Shown here in pieces: positions 34,535-42,299 of a DNA stretch of 64,000 nt; positions within the stretch are counted from its first letter, which is position 1, and every line of letters begins with the position of its first letter. The notes under the pieces are model-generated. The model was not told where the DNA came from. It worked only from the letters and a program-made list of their open reading frames with translations, and ran no database searches. The stretch is from Lachnospiraceae bacterium (GTDB lineage: Bacteria > Bacillota > Clostridia > Lachnospirales > Lachnospiraceae). A program made the translations under genes and the position numbers. The DNA is taken from the NCBI GenBank assembly GCA_910575445.1, contig CAJTFW010000008.1, forward strand, positions 150,447 through 214,446, read 5' to 3'.

Positions 34535-35356
34535 ATGAAATTTATCAAGAGTTTTTTTGCAATTATTTTTTTGATTCTAACATTTGTAGGTATTATACAG
34601 TATATTGAGACATCTCAAGCATCAAATATAACAGCAAGTATTTTTACTGGATTTATCTCCATCCTATTAATTCGCTCATTATTCAAAAAAAGCCAAAAAA
34701 GTTATGCTGGAATCTTACGTAAAATATTTGGATGGTTCTTTTTAATTGAATCTGTTTTTTCGATTTTTATAGCGTTCACAGAATTAAAAGAACACATTAT
34801 AATTGGGCTAATTACTTCCTTGTTTTTTGGTGGAATTGCCTTTCTTTTATTAAAGCCGAAAAAAACAAACTTATCGGTTTATGATACAACTAATTCTATC
34901 CAAGAACCAATAAAAGAAAAATATACTCTTGAAACACCAAAAGAAACTTTAGATGAAATGCAAAAAGTCCAAGAAAACATTCATGCAAACGAATTGATTC
35001 AGATAATACAAGACAGTTATGCTTTATGTCAAAATACTACCAATTTACAAACTTTTGAAAGTAGATTAGAGCTTGCAACAAGATACGCTTATACACTAAA
35101 ACAAATGGAACAAGCAAAGCTATATAATGCTAATCCCACATCTGACTATTTTTTAGATATACTCATTGGGAATCGAGACAATTTAGTTAACTCTTTTTTA
35201 AAAAAAGCTTTCTATGCGGAACTTTCTAAGGCAAAGAACGAATTAAAATCTCAAAATGGAATCATAAAAAGAATGAATAAATTTTTTACAGAAATTGAAG
35301 ACTCCATTTTAGATTTTGATGAAAATTTAATTTCTATATTAAAGCAAGAATTATGA
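34535..35356 (+). CDS. Lysogeny-module membrane protein of unknown function (273 aa)
   Basis: ATG at 34535 is preceded by AGGGAG. Residues about 5-110 hold three or four hydrophobic segments (FFAIIFLILTFVGIIQYI, ITASIFTGFISILLI, IFGWFFLIESVFSIFIAF, IIIGLITSLFFGGIAFLLL). The remaining 160 residues are cytoplasmic and helical. It follows the repressor gene by 19 bases and is probably expressed in the lysogen. Such lysogenic cargo often affects superinfection or host fitness; I do not recognise this family. Confidence 0.8.
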   Translation: MKFIKSFFAIIFLILTFVGIIQYIETSQASNITASIFTGFISILLIRSLFKKSQKSYAGILRKIFGWFFLIESVFSIFIAFTELKEHIIIGLITSLFFGGIAFLLLKPKKTNLSVYDTTNSIQEPIKEKYTLETPKETLDEMQKVQENIHANELIQIIQDSYALCQNTTNLQTFESRLELATRYAYTLKQMEQAKLYNANPTSDYFLDILIGNRDNLVNSFLKKAFYAELSKAKNELKSQNGIIKRMNKFFTEIEDSILDFDENLISILKQEL

Positions 35357-35502
35357 TAGTGATATGTTATAAATTTTACATGAAGCAATAGAGTGTTACA
35401 GAAGAAAGTACAGTCCTTATGTAAAATTAGGTAATTATATAATCATATTTGAACCATACTTATCAGTAGTAAAAATGATTTGAAAGTACAAAGGAGCAAA
35501 GC

Positions 35503-36552
35503 ATGGATTTTATAGAAAAAATCACACAGTTTTATAAAAGAATAGAGCAAATCAAAGACAATATCTGCACTGAAGAAGCAACCAAGACATCTATTATCTT
35601 ACCCTTCTTTCAGCTACTTGGATACGATGTCTTCAATCCTTTGGAATTTGTGCCAGAGTATACTGCTGATTCGGGGACAAAGAAAGGAGAAAAAGTAGAT
35701 TATGCTATTATCGTCAATGGAGAACCTCTTATATTAGTTGAAACAAAATCCATCAATACAGAACTGCTGCCTAAGCACACAAGTCAGCTGTTTCGATATT
35801 TTACTGTCACAAAAGCCAAGTTTGGCATATTAACTAATGGCATTGTATATCAGTTTTATTCTGACTTAGATGAGCCTAATAAAATGGATAGTAAGCCTTT
35901 TCTTATCTTTGACCTGTTTAATATAAAAAAAGACAAGATTGAAGAACTAAAAAATTTCCAAAAAGAAAATCTCAATATAAAGAATATTTTGAACAACGCA
36001 TCTGAGTTAAAATATCGAACCATGATTAAAGAAGTGATTGCGGAGCAAGTGCAAGAACCTTCTGACCAGATGATAAAGATACTGATAAAAAATATTTATC
36101 CTGGAAGTAAAACACAAGCTATTGTAGATAAGTTCCGCGATGTTACCAAACGTGCAATAAACGAATATATGAATGATATTATATCAGAGCGTTTAAATGC
36201 TTTGATTATACCAGACTCCGTACCTCAGTCAATTACACTGCCACCTGTTAAAAATGAGACCAGTTTGACTGATGAAGAAAATGAGACACTTGATTATATC
36301 AAAAATATCATAAACACAGACGAATATATTGTATATAAGAAAACTTCCAGGTATGCTTATATGCAAATAGGTGAATCTTCTCTTAAATGGATATGCCGCG
36401 TATATATGCAAAAATCTCGACGCCTATTTTCTTTACATAAGTTTCCCGATACAAATTATGAGTGCGAATATTATTTTGATGAAAATAGTCAACTAGACTC
36501 TATTAGAGAATTGATTATAGATACATTTAAAAAATGTTGTAATGTTTCTTAA
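35503..36552 (+). CDS. Type I restriction HsdR N-terminal-like nuclease (PD-(D/E)XK)
   Basis: A 349-residue protein after a good AAAGGAGC site. Residues 15-140 match the HSDR_N/HSDR_N_2 nuclease fold: TEEATKTSIILPFFQLLGYDVFNP, then KVDYAIIVNGEPLILVETKS (catalytic D and E-x-K), then FRYFTVTKAKFGILTNGI. The motor and specificity subunits of a restriction system are absent. A C-terminal domain (YIVYKKTSRYAYMQIGE ... WICRVYMQ) resembles modules found with restriction-type endonucleases. As prophage cargo expressed with the repressor it may be a defence gene (inference). Confidence 0.85.
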   Translation: MDFIEKITQFYKRIEQIKDNICTEEATKTSIILPFFQLLGYDVFNPLEFVPEYTADSGTKKGEKVDYAIIVNGEPLILVETKSINTELLPKHTSQLFRYFTVTKAKFGILTNGIVYQFYSDLDEPNKMDSKPFLIFDLFNIKKDKIEELKNFQKENLNIKNILNNASELKYRTMIKEVIAEQVQEPSDQMIKILIKNIYPGSKTQAIVDKFRDVTKRAINEYMNDIISERLNALIIPDSVPQSITLPPVKNETSLTDEENETLDYIKNIINTDEYIVYKKTSRYAYMQIGESSLKWICRVYMQKSRRLFSLHKFPDTNYECEYYFDENSQLDSIRELIIDTFKKCCNVS

Positions 36553-36655
36553 AATATTAGAGTCCGATTTGTTTGACACCCTGATAGAACGTGAACGAAA
36601 ACGGGCAGAAGCAGAAGCGCGTATAAGAAAATTAGAGCAAATACTAACAAAATAA
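36542..36655 (+). CDS. Possible small coiled-coil ORF (37 aa)
   Basis: The frame overlaps the end of the nuclease gene and reads MFLKILESDLFDTLIERERK RAEAEARIRKLEQILTK, a highly charged amphipathic helix. There is no clear ribosome binding site. Its stop is followed immediately by the same sequence that follows the NYN gene's stop. It could be real through translational coupling or be a remnant of an older cassette. Confidence 0.35.
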   Translation: MFLKILESDLFDTLIERERKRAEAEARIRKLEQILTK

Positions 36656-36677
36656 AAACCGGCTCCTGTGCCAACGG
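36653..36677 (+). repeat. Direct repeat bordering the NYN cassette, copy 1
   Basis: The 25 bases after the small ORF (TAAAAACCGGCTCCTG and onward) recur with three differences at 37553-37577, directly after the NYN gene's stop. Copy 1 lacks the downstream half of the hairpin that copy 2 makes. The pair brackets the promoter, the structured leader and the NYN gene. Confidence 0.8.
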
Positions 36678-36751
36678 GAACTAACTCACATAAGCTACAT
36701 TCCATAGTTTTCTTTATTTTTTAACATTCTGTTAATTTTTATCTATAAGGG

Positions 36752-36802
36752 TTGACTTTTTCTGACTATGAGCATACTATAAGAGTGTAACATCACGTTA
36801 CA
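36752..36802 (+). promoter_or_regulatory. Promoter and operator upstream of the structured leader and NYN gene
   Basis: TTGACT (36752-36757) and TACTAT (36775-36780) are 17 bases apart. TGTAACATCACGTTACA (36786-36802) is a perfect inverted repeat with a five-base centre at the expected start of transcription. Its GTAAC/GTTAC arms are the same as in the LexA-like repressor operators, though with a different spacing. Confidence 0.75.
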
Positions 36803-36815
36803 ATTTTAAAAGTAT

Positions 36816-36871
36816 ACCCTTGGCAGTAGTCCTCCCACTATAAGGGAAGTGACAACCCCAAGGGTGTTTTT
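36816..36871 (+). ncRNA. Structured leader or small RNA ending in a terminator-like hairpin
   Basis: ACCCTTGG (36816-36823) and CCAAGGGT (36858-36865) form an outer stem, with an inner stem made of GTC-CT-CCC and GGG-A-AG-TGAC arms, and GTTTTT follows. With the promoter at 36752-36780 this predicts a transcript of about 85 nt that ends before the NYN gene. It is either a small RNA or an attenuator that controls the gene. The distance from the T-run to the NYN start is 18 bases and includes AAGGAG. Confidence 0.6.
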
Positions 36872-36889
36872 GTTATAAGGAGAAAGCTA

Positions 36890-37555
36890 ATGATAAAAAC
36901 TGCAATTATGGTAGATGGAGCTTTTTATAGAAAACGTGCTTACTATTTTTGGGGAGACGTTGCTCCAGAAGAACGTGCAAAAGAACTCAACTATTATTGT
37001 TGGCGACACATAAAAGAAGAAAAAGCTGGAGCAGAATTATACAGAATATTCTATTATGATTGTCCACCTTCTTCCAAAAATATATATCATCCACTAACAA
37101 AAAAAACCATATCTCTTGGAACAAGCGAACAATATAAATGGACAATAACATTTTTTAAGGAACTTATGCACCAGCGAAAGTTTGCTTTACGTCTTGGACA
37201 TTTGGCAGAAGAACAAGCATTTTTTAATTTAAAACCTGAGATAACAAGAAAATTGATAAACGAAAGTTTATTAATCAAAGACTTAAAAGAATCTGATTTT
37301 TTTCTTGATATAAAGCAAAAAGGCGTTGATATGCGAATTGGTGTTGACATCGCTTCTGTCACTTTTAAAAAACAAGTTGACCGAATTATACTTATATCTG
37401 GAGACAGTGATTTTGTTCCTGCTGCCAAACAAGCACGCCGAGAAGGAGTTGATTTTATCCTCGACCCCATGCGTGCTCCAATCAAAGATGATTTATTTGA
37501 ACATATCGATGGTATGAGAACCAAAGTACCTCATGCACCTATTATTACAAAGTAA
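36890..37555 (+). CDS. NYN-domain (PIN-like) ribonuclease
   Basis: A 221-residue protein of the NYN group. The acidic active-site residues are visible: TAIMVDGAFY (first D), KGVDMRIGVDIAS (second and third D), and IILISGDSDFVPAAKQARREGVDFILDP (fourth D, in the S-G-D-S-D-F motif). NYN proteins are metal-dependent RNases. It stands alone as a cassette with its own promoter, a structured leader and a terminator just before the integrase gene, a usual cargo position. Its RNA target is unknown; a defence or toxin role is possible. Confidence 0.9.
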   Translation: MIKTAIMVDGAFYRKRAYYFWGDVAPEERAKELNYYCWRHIKEEKAGAELYRIFYYDCPPSSKNIYHPLTKKTISLGTSEQYKWTITFFKELMHQRKFALRLGHLAEEQAFFNLKPEITRKLINESLLIKDLKESDFFLDIKQKGVDMRIGVDIASVTFKKQVDRIILISGDSDFVPAAKQARREGVDFILDPMRAPIKDDLFEHIDGMRTKVPHAPIITK

Positions 37556-37577
37556 AAACCGGCTCCTGCGCCAACAG
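37553..37577 (+). repeat. Direct repeat bordering the NYN cassette, copy 2
   Basis: This copy begins at the NYN stop codon and differs from 36653-36677 at three positions. Here it forms the 5' half of an intrinsic terminator. Confidence 0.8.
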
Positions 37578-37589
37578 AAGCCGATTTTA
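37560..37589 (+). terminator. Intrinsic terminator after the NYN gene
   Basis: CGGCT (37560-37564) and AGCCG (37579-37583) pair, and ATTTTAT follows. The loop of 14 bases is large, so the strength is moderate. Confidence 0.65.
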
Positions 37590-37650
37590 TAGATACTGTA
37601 CCAGATACCTCCAGAACAATACCCTCAGCAGGGTTATTATAACATGTTTT

Positions 37651-37719
37651 GTGGGCATCTGGCAACAGGTGTATTTTTTATACCCATTTTTCTAAAAACC
37701 TTAAAAGGAGGATGCCCAC
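37651..37719 (+). promoter_or_regulatory. Inverted repeat that covers the integrase start region
   Basis: GTGGGCATC (37651-37659) is the exact reverse complement of GATGCCCAC (37711-37719), which lies between the AGGAG site and the ATG at 37720. If both arms are in the transcript they would form a 9-bp stem that blocks ribosome access. A TATTAT box at 37635-37640 could be the -10 of the integrase promoter. Confidence 0.6.
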
Positions 37720-38934
37720 ATGAAAGGAAGTTTACAATTCAAAAATTCGACTGGCAAATATTACCCCGTTATCTATGACAAAGACACCAATAAACACAAA
37801 TGGGGGAAAGGTCATAGAAGCCGCAGAGAGGCCGAAAGAGAGCTTAGAAGCCTGCTTCGCAAATACGATAGCCATTCCCTCTCATTTGGTCGGCAAGACA
37901 CGTTTAAAGAGGTCTATAAGGAATTTGATGCGACAATTATTCCTGAACGTTATCAGTCAGAGGGACAACAAAGAACCATTCGTGGCAATTTTAACAAACA
38001 CATATTGCCTGTATTCGGTGAAATACGTGTAGACAGAATTCAGCAAAAAGATATTCAGCGCCTGATGCACAATATAAAAGTTGACAAAGTAGTCACAGAA
38101 AATGGATGTAAAAAGAACATCCAAGTTCCCGCTTCTCCTGCCACTAAGCATAAAATACTGCAGGGCCTAAATGCTTTCTTTACTACTTGTATCAAATGGG
38201 GATTGATTGCAAAAGAAGAAAATCCATGTGAAGGAATCGAGTTGCAATCTGCCTCTATCCAGATTCCCGAAGTATGGAGTGAAGAAGAACTTGCCTTCTT
38301 TCTCTCCGCTGATATTGTACGCCAAAGTCCATACTATTTAGCACTTCTTATTATCGCCACTACTGGTCTTTCCCGCTCCGAAGCTTGTGGGCTTAGATGG
38401 AAGTTCTGGAATGAGACCTATTTTATCTTAGACCAAGCCGTAGATGCCTATGGAAACATTACAGATATGAAAACATCCTTTCGAAAACGCAGAGCTGAGC
38501 TGATGCCTTTTGTGATTGAGAAGCTAAAAGAACACAGAAAACGTCAGCAGTTAATCTCTCAGGCTATCGCAGATGCCTTGCCCTGGCCGGAATATGTACT
38601 TACGGATGATATGAATTATCCTTTGAAAGCAGATGCTATCTCCAAAAATTTTAAAAAGCTGTGCCGGCGCCTGAATACAGCGGGAGCAAACTTACCTGAT
38701 ATCCCACTGAAAAATCTTCGGCATACCTTTGCATCATTGATGATTTATGATGATGTAAATATCCGAATTGTGGCAGATGCCCTTGGGCATTCCCGCACCA
38801 GCACTACACAAAATTATTATCAGGGAATGGCGAAAAAATCTTTACATAGAAATGAAGTCTTGAAGATTGGAGAAAAACTGTTCTCACAAAAAAATCGCAG
38901 CTCGTTAGAAAATCCGTTAGAAAGAGTAGAATAA
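37720..38934 (+). CDS. int: Tyrosine-type phage integrase
   Basis: A 404-residue site-specific recombinase. Residues 1-55 form an AP2-like arm-binding domain (SLQFKNSTGKYYPVIYD), 60-165 the SAM-like core-binding domain, and the rest the catalytic domain. Catalytic residues are R in TGLSRSEACGLRW, H-x-x-R in LKNLRHTFASLM, H in LGHSRTSTTQNYY and the Tyr nucleophile in QNYYQG. It lies at the prophage end, 63 bases from a tRNA-Gly 3' end, which is the typical position of int beside its attachment site. Confidence 0.97.
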   Translation: MKGSLQFKNSTGKYYPVIYDKDTNKHKWGKGHRSRREAERELRSLLRKYDSHSLSFGRQDTFKEVYKEFDATIIPERYQSEGQQRTIRGNFNKHILPVFGEIRVDRIQQKDIQRLMHNIKVDKVVTENGCKKNIQVPASPATKHKILQGLNAFFTTCIKWGLIAKEENPCEGIELQSASIQIPEVWSEEELAFFLSADIVRQSPYYLALLIIATTGLSRSEACGLRWKFWNETYFILDQAVDAYGNITDMKTSFRKRRAELMPFVIEKLKEHRKRQQLISQAIADALPWPEYVLTDDMNYPLKADAISKNFKKLCRRLNTAGANLPDIPLKNLRHTFASLMIYDDVNIRIVADALGHSRTSTTQNYYQGMAKKSLHRNEVLKIGEKLFSQKNRSSLENPLERVE

Positions 38935-38941
38935 TCCATTG

Positions 38942-38972
38942 AAAAAAGGGCTTCCGATATACTCGGAAGCCC
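38942..38972 (-). terminator. Terminator between the tRNA operon and int
   Basis: GGGCTTCCG (38948-38956) pairs with CGGAAGCCC (38964-38972). On the minus strand six T follow, so it ends the leftward tRNA-Gly transcript; in the plus direction it may also help stop int transcription. Confidence 0.85.
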
Positions 38973-39020
38973 CTTCACTTAACAGCTATTCTGCCTAAGC
39001 ACGAGACGGGATTCGAACCC
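38973..39020. other. Probable prophage attachment region (right end)
   Basis: The integrase gene ends 39 bases before this stretch, and host genes start beyond the tRNAs. Tyrosine integrases often recombine at tRNA 3' ends, and the 3' part of tRNA-Gly(GCC) (from 38998) is the nearest candidate core. The partner copy is outside the window, so the exact core cannot be fixed. Confidence 0.55.
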
Positions 39021-39069
39021 GCGACCCTCGCCTTGGCAAGGCGATACTCCACCACTGAGCCACTCGTGC
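38998..39069 (-). tRNA. tRNA-Gly(GCC)
   Basis: A regular cloverleaf: acceptor GCACGAG/CTCGTGC, anticodon arm TCGCC-TTGCCAA-GGCGA with anticodon GCC, and T arm CGCGGGTTCGAATCCCG. CCA is not encoded. It is the second gene of a two-tRNA operon and the likely integration target. Confidence 0.95.
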
Positions 39070-39095
39070 ATATATGTAAAACCCTTTCGGGTGTA

Positions 39096-39166
39096 AGCGG
39101 GTGATGGGAATCGAACCCACGTATCCAGCTTGGAAGGCTGGTGTTCTACCATTGAACTACACCCGC
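39096..39166 (-). tRNA. tRNA-Gly(TCC)
   Basis: Acceptor GCGGGTG/CACCCGC, anticodon arm CCAGC-CTTCCAA-GCTGG with anticodon TCC, and T arm GTGGGTTCGATTCCCAC. CCA is not encoded. ACCC-GAAA-GGGT hairpins with T-runs lie before this gene and between the two tRNAs (39078-39094 and 39176-39193); they are near-identical and may be processing spacers. Confidence 0.95.
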
Positions 39167-39233
39167 ATATATATAAAAACCCTTTCGGGTTGTTTGCCAA
39201 CTTATGGGCCCTTGCCCTCGTGCAACAATGAGT

Positions 39234-39262
39234 ATTCTACTACGTGTTTTTTAAAATGTCAA
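39234..39262 (-). promoter_or_regulatory. Promoter of the tRNA-Gly operon
   Basis: On the minus strand TTGACA (39257-39262) and TAGAAT (39234-39239) are 17 bases apart, about 60 bases upstream of tRNA-Gly(TCC). This is close to the housekeeping consensus. Confidence 0.8.
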
Positions 39263-39286
39263 CTACTTTTTTTATATTTTTTTATT

Positions 39287-40276
39287 TTATAATTCAGACA
39301 CATAACCTTCTGAAAAATTCACCCGGTTTAGCAGCTCTTTTCTGGTAAGATAACGCTCTAGATTCTGACAACAGATATGGAGAATCCGATTCTCGGTATC
39401 TTTGGAATAGCCAAAGCTTACACCTGCAATATGGGGCGTAAGGATTACCTGCTCCATCTTCCAGAGAGGATGTTCTTCGGGCAGTGGCTCCGGGTCTGTT
39501 ACATCTAAAGCAGCACCACCAAGCCATCCTTCTTCTAGTACAGCCGTAAGTGCTTTGGTGTCTATAAGATTTCCTCTGCCTACATTGATAAGAAACGCAC
39601 CTTTTTTCATCTGATGCAGGCGTTCTAGGTTCAGAAGTCCTCTGGTCTTCTCTGTAGCCGGAAGACATCCCACCACAATATCCGCCTTGGAAAGTGCGCT
39701 CTCTAAGCCTTCTTCTGTAATCATCTCATCAAAACAGTCCGGGTAGTTTCTCTCGGTCCTTCGCATCCCCGTCAGATAGGTTCCAAATGCTTTGAGCCGC
39801 TTGGCTGCTGCTGTACCAATATCACCGGCTCCTAGTATTAGAATATGTTTTCCAAAGAGCAGCATCTCAAAGCCTAGCGGACGAAAGCAAGCCTTCTGTT
39901 GAAGAAGTGCATATTGCTTTAGATTCCGGCTAAGCTCTAAGATAACTGCTACGATATATTCTGCAATCACAGTTCCAAAACATCCACGTGCATTGGTCAG
40001 CATCACTTTTTGAGATGGAAAGCCCTCTGCCATCGTATAACGGTCCACACCGGCAAAGCTTGTCTGTAACCAGCGAAGCCTTGGACACTGCCAAATCTCT
40101 GCAAGTGTTGGCTCGCCGAAGATAATCTCTGCCTCTACAAGGCGCTTTAGACGTTCTTCCCGGCCTTTTTCAAGGTCGATATAAGAAAATGCACAACGCC
40201 CCTTTCCAGCCGCTTCTAGAAGCTCTCTCTGCTGCTTATCAAAAGGTAACAGAACTGCCGTTCTTACCATCTCCAT
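39287..40276 (-). CDS. D-2-hydroxyacid dehydrogenase, NAD-binding
   Basis: A 329-residue protein of the D-isomer 2-hydroxyacid dehydrogenase family. The NAD fold shows LILGAGDIGTAAAKRLKAFG (G-x-G-x-x-G) near residue 145. The signature residues are R in LINVGRGNLIDT, E in VTDPEPLPEEHPL, and H in VILTPHIAG. It reduces a 2-keto acid or oxidises the D-hydroxy acid; the substrate cannot be read from sequence. The neighbouring genes are not clearly related. The ribosome binding site is AGGAG. Confidence 0.9.
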   Translation of the reverse strand: MEMVRTAVLLPFDKQQRELLEAAGKGRCAFSYIDLEKGREERLKRLVEAEIIFGEPTLAEIWQCPRLRWLQTSFAGVDRYTMAEGFPSQKVMLTNARGCFGTVIAEYIVAVILELSRNLKQYALLQQKACFRPLGFEMLLFGKHILILGAGDIGTAAAKRLKAFGTYLTGMRRTERNYPDCFDEMITEEGLESALSKADIVVGCLPATEKTRGLLNLERLHQMKKGAFLINVGRGNLIDTKALTAVLEEGWLGGAALDVTDPEPLPEEHPLWKMEQVILTPHIAGVSFGYSKDTENRILHICCQNLERYLTRKELLNRVNFSEGYVSEL

Positions 40277-40355
40277 TGTGACTCATCTCCTTTTCTGATA
40301 TGTCTGCTTTTGACAGTATCTCCAAAAGGCTGCCATACCATACCAGAGACTCCAT

Positions 40356-41951
40356 CTATTTTAGAGAATCCACTGCTGCTCTCTCAATCGAAAGCCCTGC
40401 CTGATAACGCCTGATAAATGCGTCAAAACCTTTAACATTTTCTGGGCTTGGGTCCATTTTCTCTCCCTCGTCGCCGCCAAAGACTTTCTCCTGCAGATAA
40501 TCTGCGAGTGTCTCATTCTCTTCCTTCTGAAGCATATAAGAAGCCAATAGAGCAATTCCCCATGCGCCACCTTCGCCGGCTGTCTTCATCACAGACACGG
40601 TTGCATCCATCGCTCCTGCCAAGATACTCTGTCCAACGCCCTTTGTCTTAAAGAGTCCGCCGTGTCCGGTAATCCGGTCCACCACCACATGCTCATTCTT
40701 TACCAGAATATCCATGCCGACCTTTAGAGCACCCAATGAAGTATATAGATGTGTTCTCATAAAGTTCGCCAGGTTAAATCTGCTGTCTGGATTACGCACA
40801 AACAGAGGACGCCCTTCTTCAAAGCCTGTAATATGTTCCCCGGAAAAATAGTTATATGCCAAAAGTCCGCCACAGTCCTTATCGCCTTCTAGTGCTTTGT
40901 TATACAGAGTATAGAATAATTTATCCATATCCACTTCTATACCAAAGCTCTCTGCAAACTCTCTAAAGAGACCAACCCATGCATTTAAGTCCGAGGTACA
41001 GTTGTTGCAGTGTACCATCGCAACTGCATCTGCGCTCGGCGTTGTCACCATATCAATCTCTTCGTATACTTTCTGAAGCTCTCTTTCCAGTACAATCATT
41101 GCAAAAACGGAAGTACCGGCAGAGACATTACCTGTGCGTGGCTTAACGCTGTTGGTCGCCACCATACCAGTACCGGCATCGCCTTCTGGCGGGCAGAGTG
41201 GACAGCCAGCTTTTAAGGTACCCGTTGGGTCTAGAAGCTTTGCGCCTTCTTCTGTCAGCACACCGGCATTATCGCCGGCTACAAGGACTTTAGGAAGCAG
41301 ATGCTCGACCTTCCATGGATAGCCTTTCTCAGCCACCAATTCGTCAAAGCGCGCAATCATCGAAGTATAATAGGTCTTTGTCGCAGAATCAATCGGGAAC
41401 ATCCCGGAAGCGCTTCCTACACCGATAACCTTCTGTCCGGTCAACTGCCAGTGAATATAGGCATCCAAGGTTGTGATATAATCGACATCCTTGACATGTT
41501 CCTCTCCATTTAGAATCGCCTGATACAGATGAGAAATACTCCATCTCTGGGGAATATTAAACTGAAAAAGCTTGGTCAGCTTAGAAGCTGCTTCCTGTGT
41601 AATGGTATTTCTCCAGGTACGAAAAGGCACTAACTGCTTTCCAGCCTTGTCAAACGCCAGATAGCCATGCATCATCGCACTGAATCCAATCGCACCAAGC
41701 TTCTCAAGTGCCACACCATATCTGGTCTTTACATCTTCTGCCATCTTCTGATAACAGTCCTGAAGACCGGTCCATACATCTGTAAGCGCATAGGTCCAGA
41801 TGCCATTTTCCAAGCGGTTCTCCCAGTCGTGAGAGCCTGATGCAATCGGTGTGTTTTTCTCATCCACCAAGACTGCTTTGATTCTTGTAGAGCCAAGCTC
41901 AATACCAAGAACTGCTCTGCCGTCCATAATCGTATTTTTTATGTCACCCAT
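40356..41951 (-). CDS. FGGY-family carbohydrate kinase
   Basis: The ATG at 41951 follows CAGGAGGAAC; the eleven residues upstream in the frame are not used. The 531-residue kinase starts with [18 protein letters not shown] (phosphate 1 motif) and has [29 protein letters not shown] and [20 protein letters not shown] (adenosine motif region) with the catalytic Asp in PEGDAGTG. It phosphorylates a sugar, probably a pentulose or relative (ribulo- or xylulokinase-like); specificity is uncertain. It stands as a single gene. Confidence 0.88.
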   Translation of the reverse strand: MGDIKNTIMDGRAVLGIELGSTRIKAVLVDEKNTPIASGSHDWENRLENGIWTYALTDVWTGLQDCYQKMAEDVKTRYGVALEKLGAIGFSAMMHGYLAFDKAGKQLVPFRTWRNTITQEAASKLTKLFQFNIPQRWSISHLYQAILNGEEHVKDVDYITTLDAYIHWQLTGQKVIGVGSASGMFPIDSATKTYYTSMIARFDELVAEKGYPWKVEHLLPKVLVAGDNAGVLTEEGAKLLDPTGTLKAGCPLCPPEGDAGTGMVATNSVKPRTGNVSAGTSVFAMIVLERELQKVYEEIDMVTTPSADAVAMVHCNNCTSDLNAWVGLFREFAESFGIEVDMDKLFYTLYNKALEGDKDCGGLLAYNYFSGEHITGFEEGRPLFVRNPDSRFNLANFMRTHLYTSLGALKVGMDILVKNEHVVVDRITGHGGLFKTKGVGQSILAGAMDATVSVMKTAGEGGAWGIALLASYMLQKEENETLADYLQEKVFGGDEGEKMDPSPENVKGFDAFIRRYQAGLSIERAAVDSLK

Positions 41952-42002
41952 AAATCCGTTCCTCCTGTTTTTTATAAATATCATAACATAAAACAGAAGA
42001 AA

Positions 42003-42299
42003 TTACAAAAAATGTTCTACGAGAAATACCGCCATACAAGCGGCGGCAGCGACAGTGACAAGGCTCTTATTATAAAAAGCAAGTACCACGGCAGCAACCA
42101 CACCAGCTAATGCGCTTAAGACGCTGTTGGTCGCATAAAATATCGCCGGAAAAGTCATTGCTGTCAGGCAAGTATAGGGAACATAGTAGAGAAAAGACTG
42201 GATATAGGGATTCTCTATTTTCTTGCGAAAAAAAGTCAGAGGAATCACACGAATCAGATAGGTGACAAAAGCCATCACAGTGATATAGAGTATAGCCAT
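42003..42299 (-). CDS. azlD: AzlD-family branched-chain amino acid transport subunit
   Basis: The ATG at 42299 shares one base with the AzlC stop. The 98-residue protein has three or four membrane segments and begins MAILYITVMAFVTYLIRVIP, with the family's R-x-I-P-x and PYTCLTAMTFPAIFY motifs. It is the small partner of AzlC in efflux of branched-chain amino acids. The longer frame upstream lies in the azlC gene. Confidence 0.9.
   Translation of the reverse strand: MAILYITVMAFVTYLIRVIPLTFFRKKIENPYIQSFLYYVPYTCLTAMTFPAIFYATNSVLSALAGVVAAVVLAFYNKSLVTVAAAACMAVFLVEHFL

Noticed and set aside
39078..39193. ACCC-GAAA-GGGT hairpins as terminators of a separate transcript
   Set aside because: They precede tRNA genes of the same operon in the same direction, so spacer or processing signals are more likely than termination.
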